Shown piece by piece: positions 21,602 through 33,856 of a DNA stretch of 64,000 nucleotides. The DNA is taken from positions 1-64,000 of the forward strand of contig JAKCPI010006311.1 of assembly GCA_023213315.1 (NCBI GenBank). Reading direction: 5' to 3'. Source of the DNA: Euborellia annulipes. Lineage: Eukaryota > Arthropoda > Insecta > Dermaptera > Anisolabididae. The stretch's first letter is position 1; each line of letters starts with the position of its first letter. The translations under genes and the position numbers were made by a program. The notes beneath the pieces were generated by a model. That model was not told the DNA's origin. It was given only the letters and a program-made list of their open reading frames with translations, and ran no database searches.

Positions 21602-22430
21602 ATAAATTTGTATTAAAAATGTGGTCTTTGTAACAGGAGTGAACAGGAGAATAGAATAGTAAAGGAGTGTGTTGGCGCAAAAAAAAAAATTAACCTCCTC
21701 TTTGTTTTTAATCTCCGGGTATTCTTTGGCAATTTATCATATAAATTAAGAAGATATCTCAGGCCGATTAGTGCTGCGACCCTGTGGAGACTTTTAGAAT
21801 TAGAAATAATTCTTAAACTTTCCACAAGAGTGCAGCACAAATCAGATATTTTATTCAATTATAAAGATTTCCCTTCTATATAAAATATAATTTGAATTTA
21901 TATGATAAATAACCAATACCCAATACCCGGAGATTAATTAATTAATCGTTAATATTTATATAATGATTGTTAATTAATATTCTTCATACTTTTTAATTTT
22001 ATTTTTTAATAAATTTGTATTAAAAATGTGGTCTTTGTAACAGGAGTGAACAGGAGAATAGAATAGTAGAGGAGTGTGTTGGCGCCAAAGAAAAAAATAA
22101 CCTCCTCTCTGTTTCTGATCCCCGGGTATTGAGTATTGGTAATTTATCATATAAATTCAAATTATATTTTATATAGAAAGAAAATCTTTATAAATGAATA
22201 TCTGATTTGTGCTGCACTCTTGTGGAAACTTTAAAAATTATACTTATAATTCTAAAAGTCTCCACAGGATCGCAGCACTAATCAGCCTGAGATATCATCA
22301 TCCTCTTTTAATTTATATGATAAATTAATTATATATATAGATTAGCAAAGAATACCCGGGGATCAGAAACAGAGAGGAGGTTATTTTTTTCTTTGGCGCC
22401 AACACACACTCCTTTACTACTAGTAAAGTC
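21602..22430. repeat. Tandemly duplicated flank plus inverted-repeat element
   Basis: The ~60-bp segment at 21602-21661 recurs at 22008-22068. Each copy is followed by an element starting GGAGTGTGTTGGCGC. The second element (22071-22412, 342 bp) has ~55-bp inverted ends; the first (21664-~21935) lacks most of its right end. Confidence 0.65.
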
Positions 22431-22474
22431 TAGTCCCGAAATTAGCACGCCGAGACGCGCACCTTAAACAAAAT

Positions 22475-23640
22475 GCTTATTGCTGAATTTTATAAGCAAC
22501 CATTAGATATTTAATTTCTACACGAATTACGAAAAACTAAGTGCATTGAGATTGCATTTTTATGCCTTTTTTGAGTTTTTTATGCTTTTTTTTCCCCTTT
22601 TATGCTTATTTGAACTTATTTTACAAATATTTTTAATTTTTTTTTTTTATATTAAAAAACATACTTTTTTCCATTCACACACGCATACACAGGGGGGGGG
22701 CGAGGAGGCCCGGGCCCCTCCCCAAAATTTTCCAAATGCATATACATATATAGGTGATACACAGACATTAGCGAATCTCGCCCCCCCCCCCGAAGTTTGA
22801 TCGGCCCCGTAGTGCTAAAAAAAATATAGCCCTGTAAAAAAATTTTTTCCGCACGGTGAAAAACTTATCTTCTGCAAAAGGGGAAATGTTTTGTGGGTCG
22901 GCAAAAATTTCGTGTCTCTAAAAAAGAAAATCATTGTGTGGTTTTATGAAACCACGATACAAGTGAAACTTTTTTTTCGGATCGTAGGCGTTTAACTGAA
23001 AATTTTCTGAAAATGATTAAATTAAGGGTATTAAAATCGCGTTTTTAATCTTAACTTAATAATTGGAAAATGGGAAATCAATAGACGCATGTTAAAGACT
23101 GAGAACAATATTTATTTAGTAATTGAAGATTTGAATCATTTTAAATTATTTTAAAAATTATATTTTATCAATTTAAAAATTGAATAATTAAATCTCACAA
23201 TTATTTTTTTATAATTCGATATATATATATTAAATTTCAACTTTCCTAATTTTGTCGTCATTGCTTGTAGCGTCATGGCCTTTGACGTCACGGCCTTTGA
23301 CGTCACGGCTTGTAACGCGACATGCTGATAGAAGAGCGAAAAAATTTGAGAGGATCAAATAAAAGTTTCACTTTAAAAAAGGTAAAATGATTTTCACGGC
23401 CGGGGAAAAGCGGAAATATTTGGTGACGCAAAAACAAAATTTTTCGCAGGGCGGGGCGGAAAAAATTTAGTTTCTTTAAAAAAAAAATTTCCCGCAGAAA
23501 AATTTTTGAGTTCAAGTATGAATATAAGTTGCTTATGAGATGCTTTTTTTTCAACTTTTATGCTTATTTAACAACTTTTTATTCAATATTCACTTTTTTT
23601 TATTGCTTTATCTTTTTGTCCGATCTTTATTTATAATATC
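22475..23640. repeat. Reversed A-rich repeat interrupted by G/C-run elements
   Basis: The two halves (22475-22640, 23520-23640) match the element at 16635-17190 in reverse; the middle has GGGGGGGG and CCCCCCCCCC tracts and GCGGAAAAAATTT-like MITE sequence, and 23275-23325 a small direct repeat of GACGTCACGGC. Confidence 0.45.
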
Positions 23641-23644
23641 TATT

Positions 23645-23757
23645 AAGGGGTCCAGGCATTTCTTGGATACCAATCATCGGGCTGCCTGGGACCGAACCCC
23701 CGACCCTTGGTATACAAAACAGGCGCGCTACCAACTACGCCAACCCCGAGGGCCAGA
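23645..23757 (-). mobile_element. SINE A head, minus strand
   Basis: Minus-strand tRNA-like head: CCCTCGGGG, GGCGTAGTTGGTAGCGCGCC (A-box) and GGGTTCGGTCCC-like B-box. A plus-strand copy starts 46 bp downstream, so the two heads are nearly back to back. Confidence 0.65.
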
Positions 23758-23802
23758 TGTATTTAAATATCAATTGGAAAAAAACGTAAACACAATCTAA
23801 AG

Positions 23803-23895
23803 AGGCCCTCGGGGCTTGGTGTAATGGGTTAGCGTGCTAATCTCGCATAACAAAAGTCGCGGGTTCGGACCCCAGGCAGTCCGATGCCTCTATCA
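23803..23895 (+). mobile_element. SINE A head, plus strand
   Basis: CCCTCGGGGCTTGGTGTAAT, GTTAGCGTGCTAA and GGGTTCGGACCCC are present, then the copy breaks off after CAGTCCGATG. Confidence 0.65.
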
Positions 23896-23899
23896 AGCC

Positions 23900-24590
23900 T
23901 TTTCTTTGAGTGCACACTTATATTCCCAACCGCCCCCTCCTTCCTCGACAAATCAGCGGCGAGTCGCCTACTTCATTCGAGCATAGTAGAAAAGTCTCGC
24001 CACTAGCAATTTTCTATAGATATTACCAATCCTAATCGGAACTAAACTCTATACTACTATGGAGATATCCACTCATATACAGCACAATCCCTCTTAACCG
24101 GCCTGGCCGGTTAATCCGAGGTTTAGGTGAAATTGAAGTGAATCTTTTATTACATCGACTCAAATTTTTTCGCTTATCTATCCGTATGTCGCGTTCAAAG
24201 CTGTGACGTCACCGGCCACTCACACCAGGTTTTTTTTTTTTTACTACGATACGACATTTATATTGCATCATAATATAAATAAAATATATAAAAAAAAAAA
24301 AAATAAAATTTAAAATGACGCTTCTCTAGGAGGTAAATAATTGAAAAATTATATTTCAGATCTCAGAAAGTTCAATATAGAAGATGGAAAGTGGCCGTAA
24401 CGAGGGCGTGGCAAAACAGGCGCCCGCCATGGGCGCAACTGGGCTGGGGGCCCAAAACAAAGGCGACCGACCTAGTTGTGAGCTGCACGAGGTTGTTATT
24501 ATTTTGGGAATCAAATTTTATTTTGAATATCAAATTTTAAAAATTAATACCCCCCCCCTCCCCCTCACATGAGGTATAAAAAACAGTTAA
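23900..24590. other. Non-coding, contains pogo/Tigger-like remnant
   Basis: CAATCCCTCTTAACCGGCC and GGTTAATCCGAGG (24085-24125) resemble the ends of pogo-type elements; GGTTAATCCGAAGCCGG near 26515 is a second remnant. No gene supported. Confidence 0.35.
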
Positions 24591-24594
24591 GAAT

Positions 24595-25918
24595 AAAAAA
24601 AAAAGTGCAGGAGGTGGATTTGAACTCGCGAAGTTTGTTACGTGAGAATGGAAAAAATATAGATTGCTTGTCGACGAATTAACCACTTGAGCCACAATAT
24701 TAATTAATTGACTGAGGAAAAATAAGCAGCTATATAAGAAACATGAAAGTATTAAAATATTAAAATTTTAATATTGCACATATGATATATCATTTTCTTT
24801 ACTTTTTATGCGGATTAATAATTTATAATCAAAATATCAATAACATGGATAGTTTTCAAATAATTCAATGGACAAATGTCAGATTGTTTATGCCTTAATG
24901 TAATTAAACCAAAAACTCTATCTAACATATGATACATTAAATTAATTCTTGAATTCCCCCTGATTCCAGAGAACTAAAGCCCTTTTAATTATATGATCTA
25001 ATTTGGGAGTTATTGGCGATCAAAGTTAAGCTTATTTTCGACATCAACACTCAATTCTATATATTTTCGAAAAAAGCATATTTAGCATTGTCTGATTAAA
25101 ACCAAATTTTTACCAGAGATTTATAATTAAAAAATGAGTTTTTTCTAAAGTTTCATTGAGATTGGTAAAGAAATAAATAAAATATTGACTATTTTGTAAA
25201 TTGAGTTTTAGAATTTGGGATCCCAGATGGGTAAAGAGAGCCGGTCTATAGAACCGGCTCTAGGCTTGCAATCCGAGATCCCAAATTCTAAAACTCAATT
25301 TATAAAATAGTCAATATTTTATTTATTTCTTTACCAATCTCAATGAAACTTGAGAAAAAACTCATTTTTTAATTATAAATCTCTGGTAAAAATTTGGTTT
25401 TAATCAGACAATGCTAAATAAGCTTTTTCGATAATATATAGAATTGAGTGTTGATGTCATTAAGGTCGAAAATAGACTTAACTTTGATCGCCAATAACTC
25501 ACAAATTAGATCATATAATTAAAAGGGCTTTAGTTCTCTGGAATCAGGGGGAATTCAAGAATTAATTAATGTATCATATGTTAGATAGAGTTTTTGGTTT
25601 AATTACATTAAGGCATAAACAATCTGACATTTGTCCATTGAATTATTTGAAAACTATCCATGTTATTGATATTTTGATTATAAATTATTAATCCGCATAA
25701 AAAGTAAAGAAAAATGATATATCATATGTGCAATATTAAAATTTTAATATTTTAATACTTTTATTTCATGTTTCTTATATAGCTGCTTATTTTTCCTCAG
25801 TCAATTAATTAATATTGTGGCTCAAGCGGTTAAGTCGTCGTCAAGAAATCTATATTTTTTTCCATTCTCACGTAACCAAATCTCGCGAGTTCAAATCCAC
25901 CTCCTGCACTTTTTTTTT
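24595..25918. repeat. 1.3-kb palindrome with ~630-bp arms and tRNA-like outer ends
   Basis: Left arm 24595-25222 and right arm 25277-25918 are reverse complements with scattered substitutions and small indels. The 54-nt centre (25223-25276) itself has a GAGCCGG/CCGGCTC hairpin. The outer ends read, on the plus strand of the right arm, GTGGCTCAAGCGGTTAAG (A-box-like), later CGAGTTCAAATCC (B-box) and then a T9 run. Transcription across it would give a long double-stranded RNA hairpin. Confidence 0.85.
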
Positions 25919-26539
25919 AAATCATATTATCAATTTCCTTTTATTTTTAACGCTAACTTATAATTTCATTTATCTGTCATTATAACGAGAGAATGGATTT
26001 GTGGAATATAAATTTTGGTAAAGCTATGTTTAGAGAATTTTGACAAATTTTTAAATAACTTTTTTATTAATGTTGGCATGAAGGGCACAATTTTAACCAA
26101 TTACGGTGGCTGGAGTTGGAGAACGAATCTGGAGGAGCAAATGAGCAGGGTATTATCACAGATTATTGATATATCATTAATGAGGAACTTGGCCAAAAAA
26201 AAGGTTAGGAAACACTGGATTATGGGGGGGGGGCGCAAGTTAGGCACTTGCCACAGGCGCTTCATACCCTTAAGTTGTTACGGCACTGGCTGTATCAGTT
26301 GATATAAATGGAGAGAGGAGTCAGCCAAATTAGGAGCTTCTGCGTAAATAAAATATCTCAGAGAGTTCTTTTGACCCTACCAAAGGGAGGTGGGGACCCC
26401 CCCCCCCCCCTAATATTTATTTCTCACGCGATTTTAATAAAATTTAAAAGAACGCTTCTCTAGGGTGTATATAATTGCAAAATGATAATTTATAATAATA
26501 ATGTAATAAGCCGGTTAATCCGAAGCCGGATAAGGGTTT

Positions 26540-26785
26540 TTTTTAACACACTTTTTTCTCATTCACACTCACACACACATTCTCACGGTCTTTTCGGCAA
26601 CTCAGGCCATAAAAGACTTTTACGATATCCGTTAATGGTTAATATCCATATTGGGGTCCAGGCATTCTTATTTAAGCCATTTGGTGTCCAAATGGCTTAA
26701 ATAAAATCATCGGACTGCCTGGGGTCCGATCCCGCGACTTTTGGTATACTAGGTTAGCACGTTAACCCCTACACCAAGCAGTGGT
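26540..26785 (-). mobile_element. SINE A, nearly full length, minus strand
   Basis: Contains the tail-side CACTCACACACAC block, TTCGGCAACTCAGGCCAT, the TTAAGCCATT palindrome, GGACTGCCTGGGGTCCGATC (B-box in reverse) and a head at 26755-26785. It ends against the MITE at 26787. Confidence 0.75.
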
Positions 26786-26786
26786 G

Positions 26787-27003
26787 GATCCAGAGGTGTT
26801 TCTCAGGGGGGGCGGTAATCTGGTGTGACTGGTCGCACAGCCCACAATTTTTTCTTAATTTCGGTAATTCAAAGGCGCATTCTACACTTTTTTGCCAGAA
26901 TATAAATACAAATCAAATTTTTAAAATTTTACATTAAAAATAAATTTTTTTTTCGAAAAAAGTATTTTTTTCAAATCTTTTCCCCCTTGTATCCGCCCTT
27001 GGG
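26787..27003. mobile_element. G/C-run hAT MITE fragment
   Basis: GGATCCAGAGGTGTTTCTC at the left and CCCCCTTGTATCCGCCCTTG at the right match the family of 12341-12747. No target duplication visible because it abuts the SINE. Confidence 0.55.
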
Positions 27004-27252
27004 CATAAGAAGGGTTTTACTCTAATAGGAGATTGACAATAAGAGGTGTAAAAAAAAAATTCATTATAAAATATATATATATATATATTTATTCAAATTT
27101 TAAATAAATTACTTCTCGTAATTCTTTTAACATTTTTAAAGAAATATACAAAGAATAAATTAAAAAAAAAAAAATGTATTGTTACAATATTTTTGTCATT
27201 GGTCATGATTATCTATTATAATAATAGATAAAAAAAAAAGTTTCTTTTTTTC

Positions 27253-27258
27253 TTTATT
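27253..27258 (-). promoter_or_regulatory. LRRC47 poly(A) signal AATAAA
   Basis: AATAAA on the minus strand starts about 33 nt after the LRRC47 stop codon. The gap is almost entirely a run of about 25 T in the mRNA sense, so the 3' UTR would be very short. Confidence 0.6.
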
Positions 27259-27290
27259 AGAATACAAAAAAAAAAAAAAAAAAAAAAAAA

Positions 27291-30200
27291 TTAAGAGTCC
27301 CTGATGACGTTAAAGGAAGGCTTTTGAGATTCCTCGGGCGGCTTCAAATCCACACGACTTGGATACAGAGAGCGCATGTCGCCTTTGCACGAAGTTATCT
27401 TTATTTGCTGCACGATCAACGGGTTCTCCTTGTTGCTCTCAGTGGCTGACTAAAATCAAAAGGAAATTAACGCTTTGTTAATTACAAATGAAGAAAATAT
27501 CTTTTTAAATACAATTCTTGAATATTTAGGGTCAGAATTGGAAAGTTTTTGCCCTCCGAGTATTTTACTGTTTTCGCTCGGAAAAAACTTGGTTAATGAC
27601 ATCATCCAAGTTACAAGATTTTGTAGTTATTTACAAAAATCTTGTGAATAACTGAAAACAACGATTATTTACGTAAATAACTATAACTAACTGTAAATAA
27701 TTCAGGTGCGCAAATGCGCGAAAGCAAACTCAAATAAAATTCATCAAATTTAAACAAAAGTATGATGCAGTGCATTCATACTTATTAATTTGACATTTAA
27801 TAATCCTTTTTTTGATAATTTTATATTCAAAAATGAGATGAGATGCTTTTTTAAAATGTTTTAATTTTTACATTTCGATTTTTTCTTTATTAACCTTATA
27901 AAATGCTTCTTCTAGAATCAAATTAAGATAAAATTAAATAGTATAGTTTATTCTTCTTTTCCAACATTTTTATATTATAGAAAACCAAAACAAATATTAC
28001 TTTTGAATTTTTTTTAAACTTGAAGATTCATATAGTAAAGGATTTAGCCAGATTCCACTTCTGGGACCATATATATTCTAAAATTAATTTTCCATATGTT
28101 TAGTTCCTTATCAGAAACCTAAAAAAATAAAAGCAAACTGAATTTAATTATCTGATATTAATTAATTAAAGAAAATAATAAATGGACTCACAAATAAAAT
28201 GACAGTTGTAGGTTATGGCTACCATATTTAATTTTTTGAATTGCATTTTTCAATTATTTTATTAACATTTTGATTATAATATTCCCTAAATAAAAAGAAA
28301 ACAACATCGTCAATGCTCTAAACCTTTAAAAACTTTGAAATATAAGCTTTTAATCTGTATTTTCAGGAGTTGGTTATTTACGTGGTAGATATTTGCTGGT
28401 AAATAACCGTGCATTTTACTCGGCTGTAAATAACTTGCCAACTCTGGCTGATGTAAAGAACTGTAAAAAACCTTCCCCTGGGAAAAAACAACATTATAAA
28501 ACCTTATATTTCATATTTTTTAAGAGCATTGACGATGTTTTCTTTTTATTTAGTGAATAATATAATAAATATGTTAATAAAATAATTAAAAAATTAAATT
28601 CAAAAATTAAATATGGTAACCTAACCTACAACTGTCATTTCATTTGTGAGTATATTTATTATTTTCTTTAATTAATTTATATCAGATAATTAAATTCAGT
28701 TTGCTTTTATTTTTTTTGGTTTCTGATAAATAACTAAACATATAGAAAATAAATTTTAGAATATATTTGGCCCGAAAAGTGGAATCTGACAGGTGGTGCA
28801 AATCTATTACCTCAAGATTTTAAAATATTCAAAAGTGATATTTGTTTTGGTTTCTATAATAAAAAAGAAGAATAAAAAAAGAGAAAAAATTATACTATTT
28901 AATTTTATCTTAATTTGATCTTTCAAGAACCATTTTATATTGTTAATAAAGAAAAAAAATAAATTTAGATTAACCAATGAAGTAGGGGCTTCTGATCTTG
29001 TGTGGGGAAGAGTGGGGGAAAAAAATCAACATAAAAAGGGTTGCCCAATTTAGATTAAAACATTCACCTAATTAATTTTGAAGGCGTTTAAAAATTAAAA
29101 AAATAAATATTAGTTGGTTTACCTTCAAGATATTAAGACTCTGAATGAGCAACGTATCGGCTGCTAGTTTAGCTGCAGGCTCCGATCGATTCGACGTGAC
29201 TTCAATCAACACATGTTTTGTCTCGATTGAGATTTTACTTTGTTCACTATTTGTAATTGGCGGAAACGAAAGACAAACGCCATCCTCACATGGATTTGTT
29301 GTTAAACAGGGATAAACATGTTGCCCTTCCAATAAATGAAGATATTTATGAACACCTGAATAAACATTGCGCTTTTTCTCCTTTCGAAGTGCCTCCGCTT
29401 CATTTTGAAGTTTTTGCATTAATTCTTTGCTACTACAATTGGAATTTCTGCCTAAAGGTTGAATTTGAAGAAGATTTGGCGGACGACCTTCGTAGTATAG
29501 TGTGATTTCTAAAAAAGAAATTGGGTATCAAAGTGGGGTCTTGCGTCCTCCAGACTTATTATTGACGGATATGCTGAAGTTATTACCACCTATGCATCAT
29601 GAAAGTAGATATATTTAAAAATTATGTGTCAAATAGTTCAGCACTCCTGCAAAAGATGGCAGGCTAGTCTAACAGGCGATCCGCTATTAGCCTATACCCT
29701 TAAATTATTGGCCACTTTTTTAGTGAGATTTGTTTAAAAGAAATTTCTAAAAATTAGTAGAATCATTCCCAGACTTTAGATAATTATTTATATTTTTAAA
29801 GTGACTAAATCTTTAATTTCTTGAAATAACATCAACAAAAAATGGGACTGGTTCATGTGTAAGTTAACATGATACAATAGCATACCTGGTGAATCTTTTT
29901 GAATTGTTCTTGCTATAGAAATAATTTTATCTAAATCATGAGTTGCAATTGTTGAGGCTTGCCGTTTTTCGCACACAGTCTCATGCAATTTGGTCTGAAA
30001 AAAAAGAAAAATATAAACATTGAGTTCAAATTCTGATAATACAAGATGAGGAATCAAAATAAAGAAGAATAAGAATAGAACAAATAAGCAAAGGATAAAA
30101 AGCTGAAAAGCTATGTTAAGGGGGTTCAGGAGCGACGTCTAAACGTACTTTAAAAAAAACTAGACTATTATAAGGAATTTTTCAATGCAGTTTTTTTTTT

Positions 30201-33200
30201 TAAATGAATTAAATTCATAAGAGATTATTGGGACATCGAGATATAATTTTTTTAATGACTAATTAAGAAATTATCGTAATTAATTTTTTTGTTATCAAGC
30301 TAATACAAAAAAACAATCAGTTCCAATAATCTTTAATTTTTTTTAAATTTAAAAATGAATTTATTGTTATTATTAATCACATATTAATTAAGAAATTTTT
30401 AAAAAAGCTTGTTAGATGATTTTATTTAAAATTCAACTGTCAAATTAGTTCAGCATTCTTGCAATAGATGGCAGGCTAGTCTAACAGCCGATATAGTATT
30501 AGCCTATATCTGGCCTATATTTATATATTTTTATGCTTTTATAAAAGATACATAATATATAATAACATTTATAAAGTTATTTATTGTTAAAAGATCAATG
30601 AAAATCAACCAAATGCATTAAATATTATTAGCTACCATTCTGACATCTCTTGGCAAATTTTTGAATTACTTGATTTTTTGGCATACTTTTTATGACACAC
30701 AACGCCATCTTATCGGGGAAAACATCGTAATACCCGCTCCCGAGGCCCCTTAAGGTTGTTCGGACATCAAAAAAACACGTTTCACGCTTACAATTTCATT
30801 TTTTTTTTCAATTGACGATATTTTATATATTATGTATTATATACAAATCGCCCATTGTGTCTAAACTGATTTGCATTACTCATTGTAATATTACAAATAA
30901 AATGCAACTAAACACTATACAAGATCACCATAATCAGCTGTTAAATGCAAATGTTGTCAGATCTAGGTTTATTTTTTACTGCTGATAAAATCCTGAATAA
31001 AAAGATTTCTATTTACTTGTAATTGAATAAACGCCTTGAAGGTGGTCTCTGTGAAGGCGATATCTCGAATAATACAGCAGATAATATGAGGCCTGACTGT
31101 CATCACGGCATTCAGACACGATATTTGAATTGGAGGCGAATATAATGAAGAATCCGATCGAACGATTCGAATTGTCGGTAATGCATCGAGAATTTCTTCT
31201 TTACTCTAAAAATAAAAAAAGAAATCTAAATATTTTATAATAAAAAATAAATAAATACAAATACAAATACTTACAAGAGGATGTGATTTATCTTGTTTTT
31301 GGCCTTTTTTATCATTATCTTTTTTTGTTTTTACACAATGATTTTTTATATAATCAAAAATTTGTTTTGAATTTCGACTTTGATCTATCAATTTGGCAAA
31401 ACGTTTGTCTTTTAGCTTGTTCTGTTTTAGATTCAATTCTAAAAAAAAAAAAAAAATTTTAATTATTATGTTTTAGTCTAGTGAAGGGTTAAGGGGCGAG
31501 TCTCGAAAAAACCTTAAGGGGGCTCGGGAGCGAAGTGGTTACGCATGTTTTTCCCGCTAAGATGGCGTTATGTGTCACAAAAAGTATGCCCAAATATCAA
31601 GTAATTCAAAAATTTGCCAAGAGATGTCAGAATGGTAGCTAATAATATTTAATGCATTTGGTTGATTTTCATTGATCTTTTAACAATAAATACTTTATAA
31701 ATGTTATTATATATTATGTATCTTTTATAAAAGCATAAAAATATATAAATATAGACCAGATATAGGCTATTAGTGGATCAGCTGTTAGACTAGCCTGCCA
31801 TCTATTGCAAGAATGCTGAACTAATTTGACATTTGATTTTTAAATAAATCATCTAACAATGTACGTTATTTTAAAAATTTCTTAATTAATATGTGATTAA
31901 TAATAACAATAAATTCATTTTTAAATTTAAAAAAAAATTAAAGATTATTGGGACAGATTGTTTTTTTGTATTTGCTTGATAACAAAAAAATTAATTACGA
32001 TAATTTTTTAATAAGTCATTAAAAAAATTATAGCTCGATGTCCCAATAATCTCTTATGAATTTAATTCATTTAAAAAAAAACCGCATTGAAAAATTCCTT
32101 ATAATAGTCTATTTTTTTTAAAGTACGTTTAGACGTCGCTCCTGAACCCCCTTAAACGCCAAATGAGAAGCTGGTTACTCTGAGCGGCAAGAGATGGCGT
32201 TAGTTCTGCCCATAGGAAAACAATCATTTTAGTCCATTAATATTGCTACCATCCTGCCATCTGTTGGCAAGTTTCGTGAGAGTTGTGTTTTTGGCTCCCT
32301 GCTCAAGCCCCTTAACCCCATCTCTTGGCAAAAACATGCGAACAGTTTTGCCTCCTGAAGCTCCTTAAAATAATTAGACACATTGTATCTTGTATTTAAT
32401 GAAAGAGGGTTCGAGTTTCAGCTCATTTAGAATAACAAATGACCAAGAAAACAGTGAGTCAATTGCAGAGTTAATTTTGGTTTTGGATAATTCTACATAC
32501 AACGGCATAATTTGTAGATTAAACTCTCAAAATGACTCAAACCTTTGTCATTTGAGCTCATCCTTTCTAAATAGACTGATGATGCCGTTATTTAAATAAA
32601 TCCCAAATAGTTTTCATCATTATCTTTTCCTGTTGCCTCTTTTATTGTTAAATTCTCTCTTTGTTTAAATTTGTATTCAGAATATTATATACAAGAGTCT
32701 CCCCGACTTCTAATTGGAAAATGTATGTATATTTACCTTTTAATTTGTGTAAATCACTCAACTCGCCTGGGATGATCTCAAGGCAATTATTATTTAGATC
32801 CAAATGTTTTAATGATGCCAAATTAATAATCTCAATTGGAATTGAAATAATTTCATTTGAACATAATTTTAATTCAGATAAATGAACCAATTGTGGATAA
32901 CATAAATCCGGGAAATTTTGAAATTTATTAAATGAAAGATCCAAATTGGCTAATTGAATATTCTTTTGGAAATTTGGTATTGATGTCAATTGATTATGCG
33001 AGGCATTCAATGTCATAAGATGTTCCATTTGTTCCATTGAAGCGGGCAATTCTTTTAATGAATTTCTCGAAACGTCCAACACTTTGAGTTTCGGCAAGTG
33101 GCCCAAACACTCGGGCAATCGAGACAACTGATTCGAATGCAAAACTAAATTGGTCAAATTTTTTAATGATCCGATATCTGTAAAGAAAAAAAATAAGAAA

Positions 33201-33856
33201 TTAACATCACAACTTTTTATATAAATCTTATCTTATAGAGATTAAAAAATTTCACAATTTTATTTTGAAAAAAGTGTCCGATAAAACGGTATTATGCTTT
33301 AGGCCGGGGTCGGCAACCGAATTGTGGGTCTCATTAAAATAAAAAACAAAAAATATAAATAAAAAACTGAAAAATTCACAACATCTGAGAGAAGATAAAA
33401 ACCACGAGTGACGCCATCCCCTATCTCTAGTTAAGTTGTGGCATTTAATAAAATAATAAAATGAATATTAGAAGTTCCCTCCCCCCTTCTGTTTTGAGTT
33501 CAATATGTCCATGCCTTAGGATTTAATTATTTGTCATGTGATTTATTTGATATTCATGTATTTTTTTTTCAAGATCTCTCCTCCTCCCTAAAAACAAACT
33601 GTCCCGTGAATATCTTAAAAAGAGACAGAGAGATACCTTCAGATAATTTATCTAAAACGGTTTCACTTAAATTCAAATAATTCAAGTTCTCCAACTGATA
33701 AAGATGAGCATCCAATCCATTTTGGGAGATTCGATTGGAGATAATTTTGCCAGAAAGGATTAATTCATGTCTTTTCTCATCTTTTGCTACACGAATTTCT
33801 TCCCAAATGTTATTGTCATTTATTTTGCATTTTTCCAAATCCGTTGAAAGTGACAT
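27291..33856 (-). CDS. LRRC47: Leucine-rich repeat-containing protein 47, seven coding exons
   Basis: Exons on the minus strand: 33856-33637, 33177-32737, 31438-31275, 31205-31017, 29994-29886, 29508-29123, 27449-27291. Frame is kept and the product is 555 aa (human LRRC47 is close to 583). Residues about 45-225 are leucine-rich repeats (motifs such as LKVLDVSRNSLKELP and LKHLDLNNNCLEIIP). A Lys-rich linker follows, then a B3/B4-type region like that of phenylalanyl-tRNA synthetase beta (QTKLHETVCEKR, KYLHLLEG, FPPITNSE), ending FNVIRDS. The segments KLKDKRF and YLHLLEG align directly with human LRRC47. The biochemical role is not settled in the family. Codon 1 is preceded by a good acceptor (T-rich tract, TAG, then A-ATG), so a noncoding first exon probably lies upstream. 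Introns 2, 4 and 6 are long; 2 and 4 each hold a TTAA-target element and 6 holds older repeats. Confidence 0.95.
27520..28810. repeat. Older DNA transposon with GTAAATAAC repeats in LRRC47 intron 6
   Basis: 27590-28450 has GTTATTTAC/GTAAATAAC units near both ends and closes with CCAACTCTG; 28000-28200 and 28590-28790 are inverted copies of one ~200-bp segment (ACAACTGTCATTT). A relative with GTATAAAAC units is at 57660-58010. Confidence 0.5.
30120..30749 (+). mobile_element. TTAA-target MITE, complete, LRRC47 intron 4
   Basis: 630 bp between TTAA (30116-30119) and TTAA (30750-30753). Ends GGGGGTTCAGGAGCG and, inverted, GGGGCCTCGGGAGCG. Internal AAATGAATTTATTGTTATTA and ATGGCAGGCTAGTCTAACAG are shared with the other copies. 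No coding frame. Confidence 0.8.
31493..32364. mobile_element. TTAA-target element hosting a nested TTAA MITE
   Basis: TTAA at 31489-31492 and 32365-32368. The left 22 bp (GGGGCGAGTCTCGAAAAAACC) and the stretch right of the nested MITE (GGCAAGAGATGGCGTTAG) match the element at 20214 in the same order, so they are one element split at an internal TTAA. Confidence 0.65.
31518..32151 (-). mobile_element. TTAA-target MITE, complete, nested
   Basis: 634 bp between TTAA 31514-31517 and 32152-32155, opposite in orientation to the copy at 30120. Ends GGGGGCTCGGGAGCG and GGGGGTTCAGGAGCG (inverted) differ at two positions. Lies in LRRC47 intron 2. Confidence 0.8.

Noticed and set aside
23690..23760. 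True tRNA gene
   Set aside because: The A- and B-boxes are good, but no 7-bp acceptor stem closes, and the same sequence recurs with a SINE body elsewhere.
25815..25918. tRNA-Leu/Ser gene at the end of the palindrome
   Set aside because: The A-box/B-box spacing and T run are tRNA-like, but no anticodon or acceptor stem can be folded; the copy in the left arm has diverged.
24595..25918. Assembly artefact (read-through palindrome)
   Set aside because: Arms differ at scattered sites and by small indels, which a duplicated read would not show; still worth checking with long reads.
29257..29505. 82-codon plus-strand frame
   Set aside because: It is the antisense of LRRC47 exon 6, whose sense frame is conserved.
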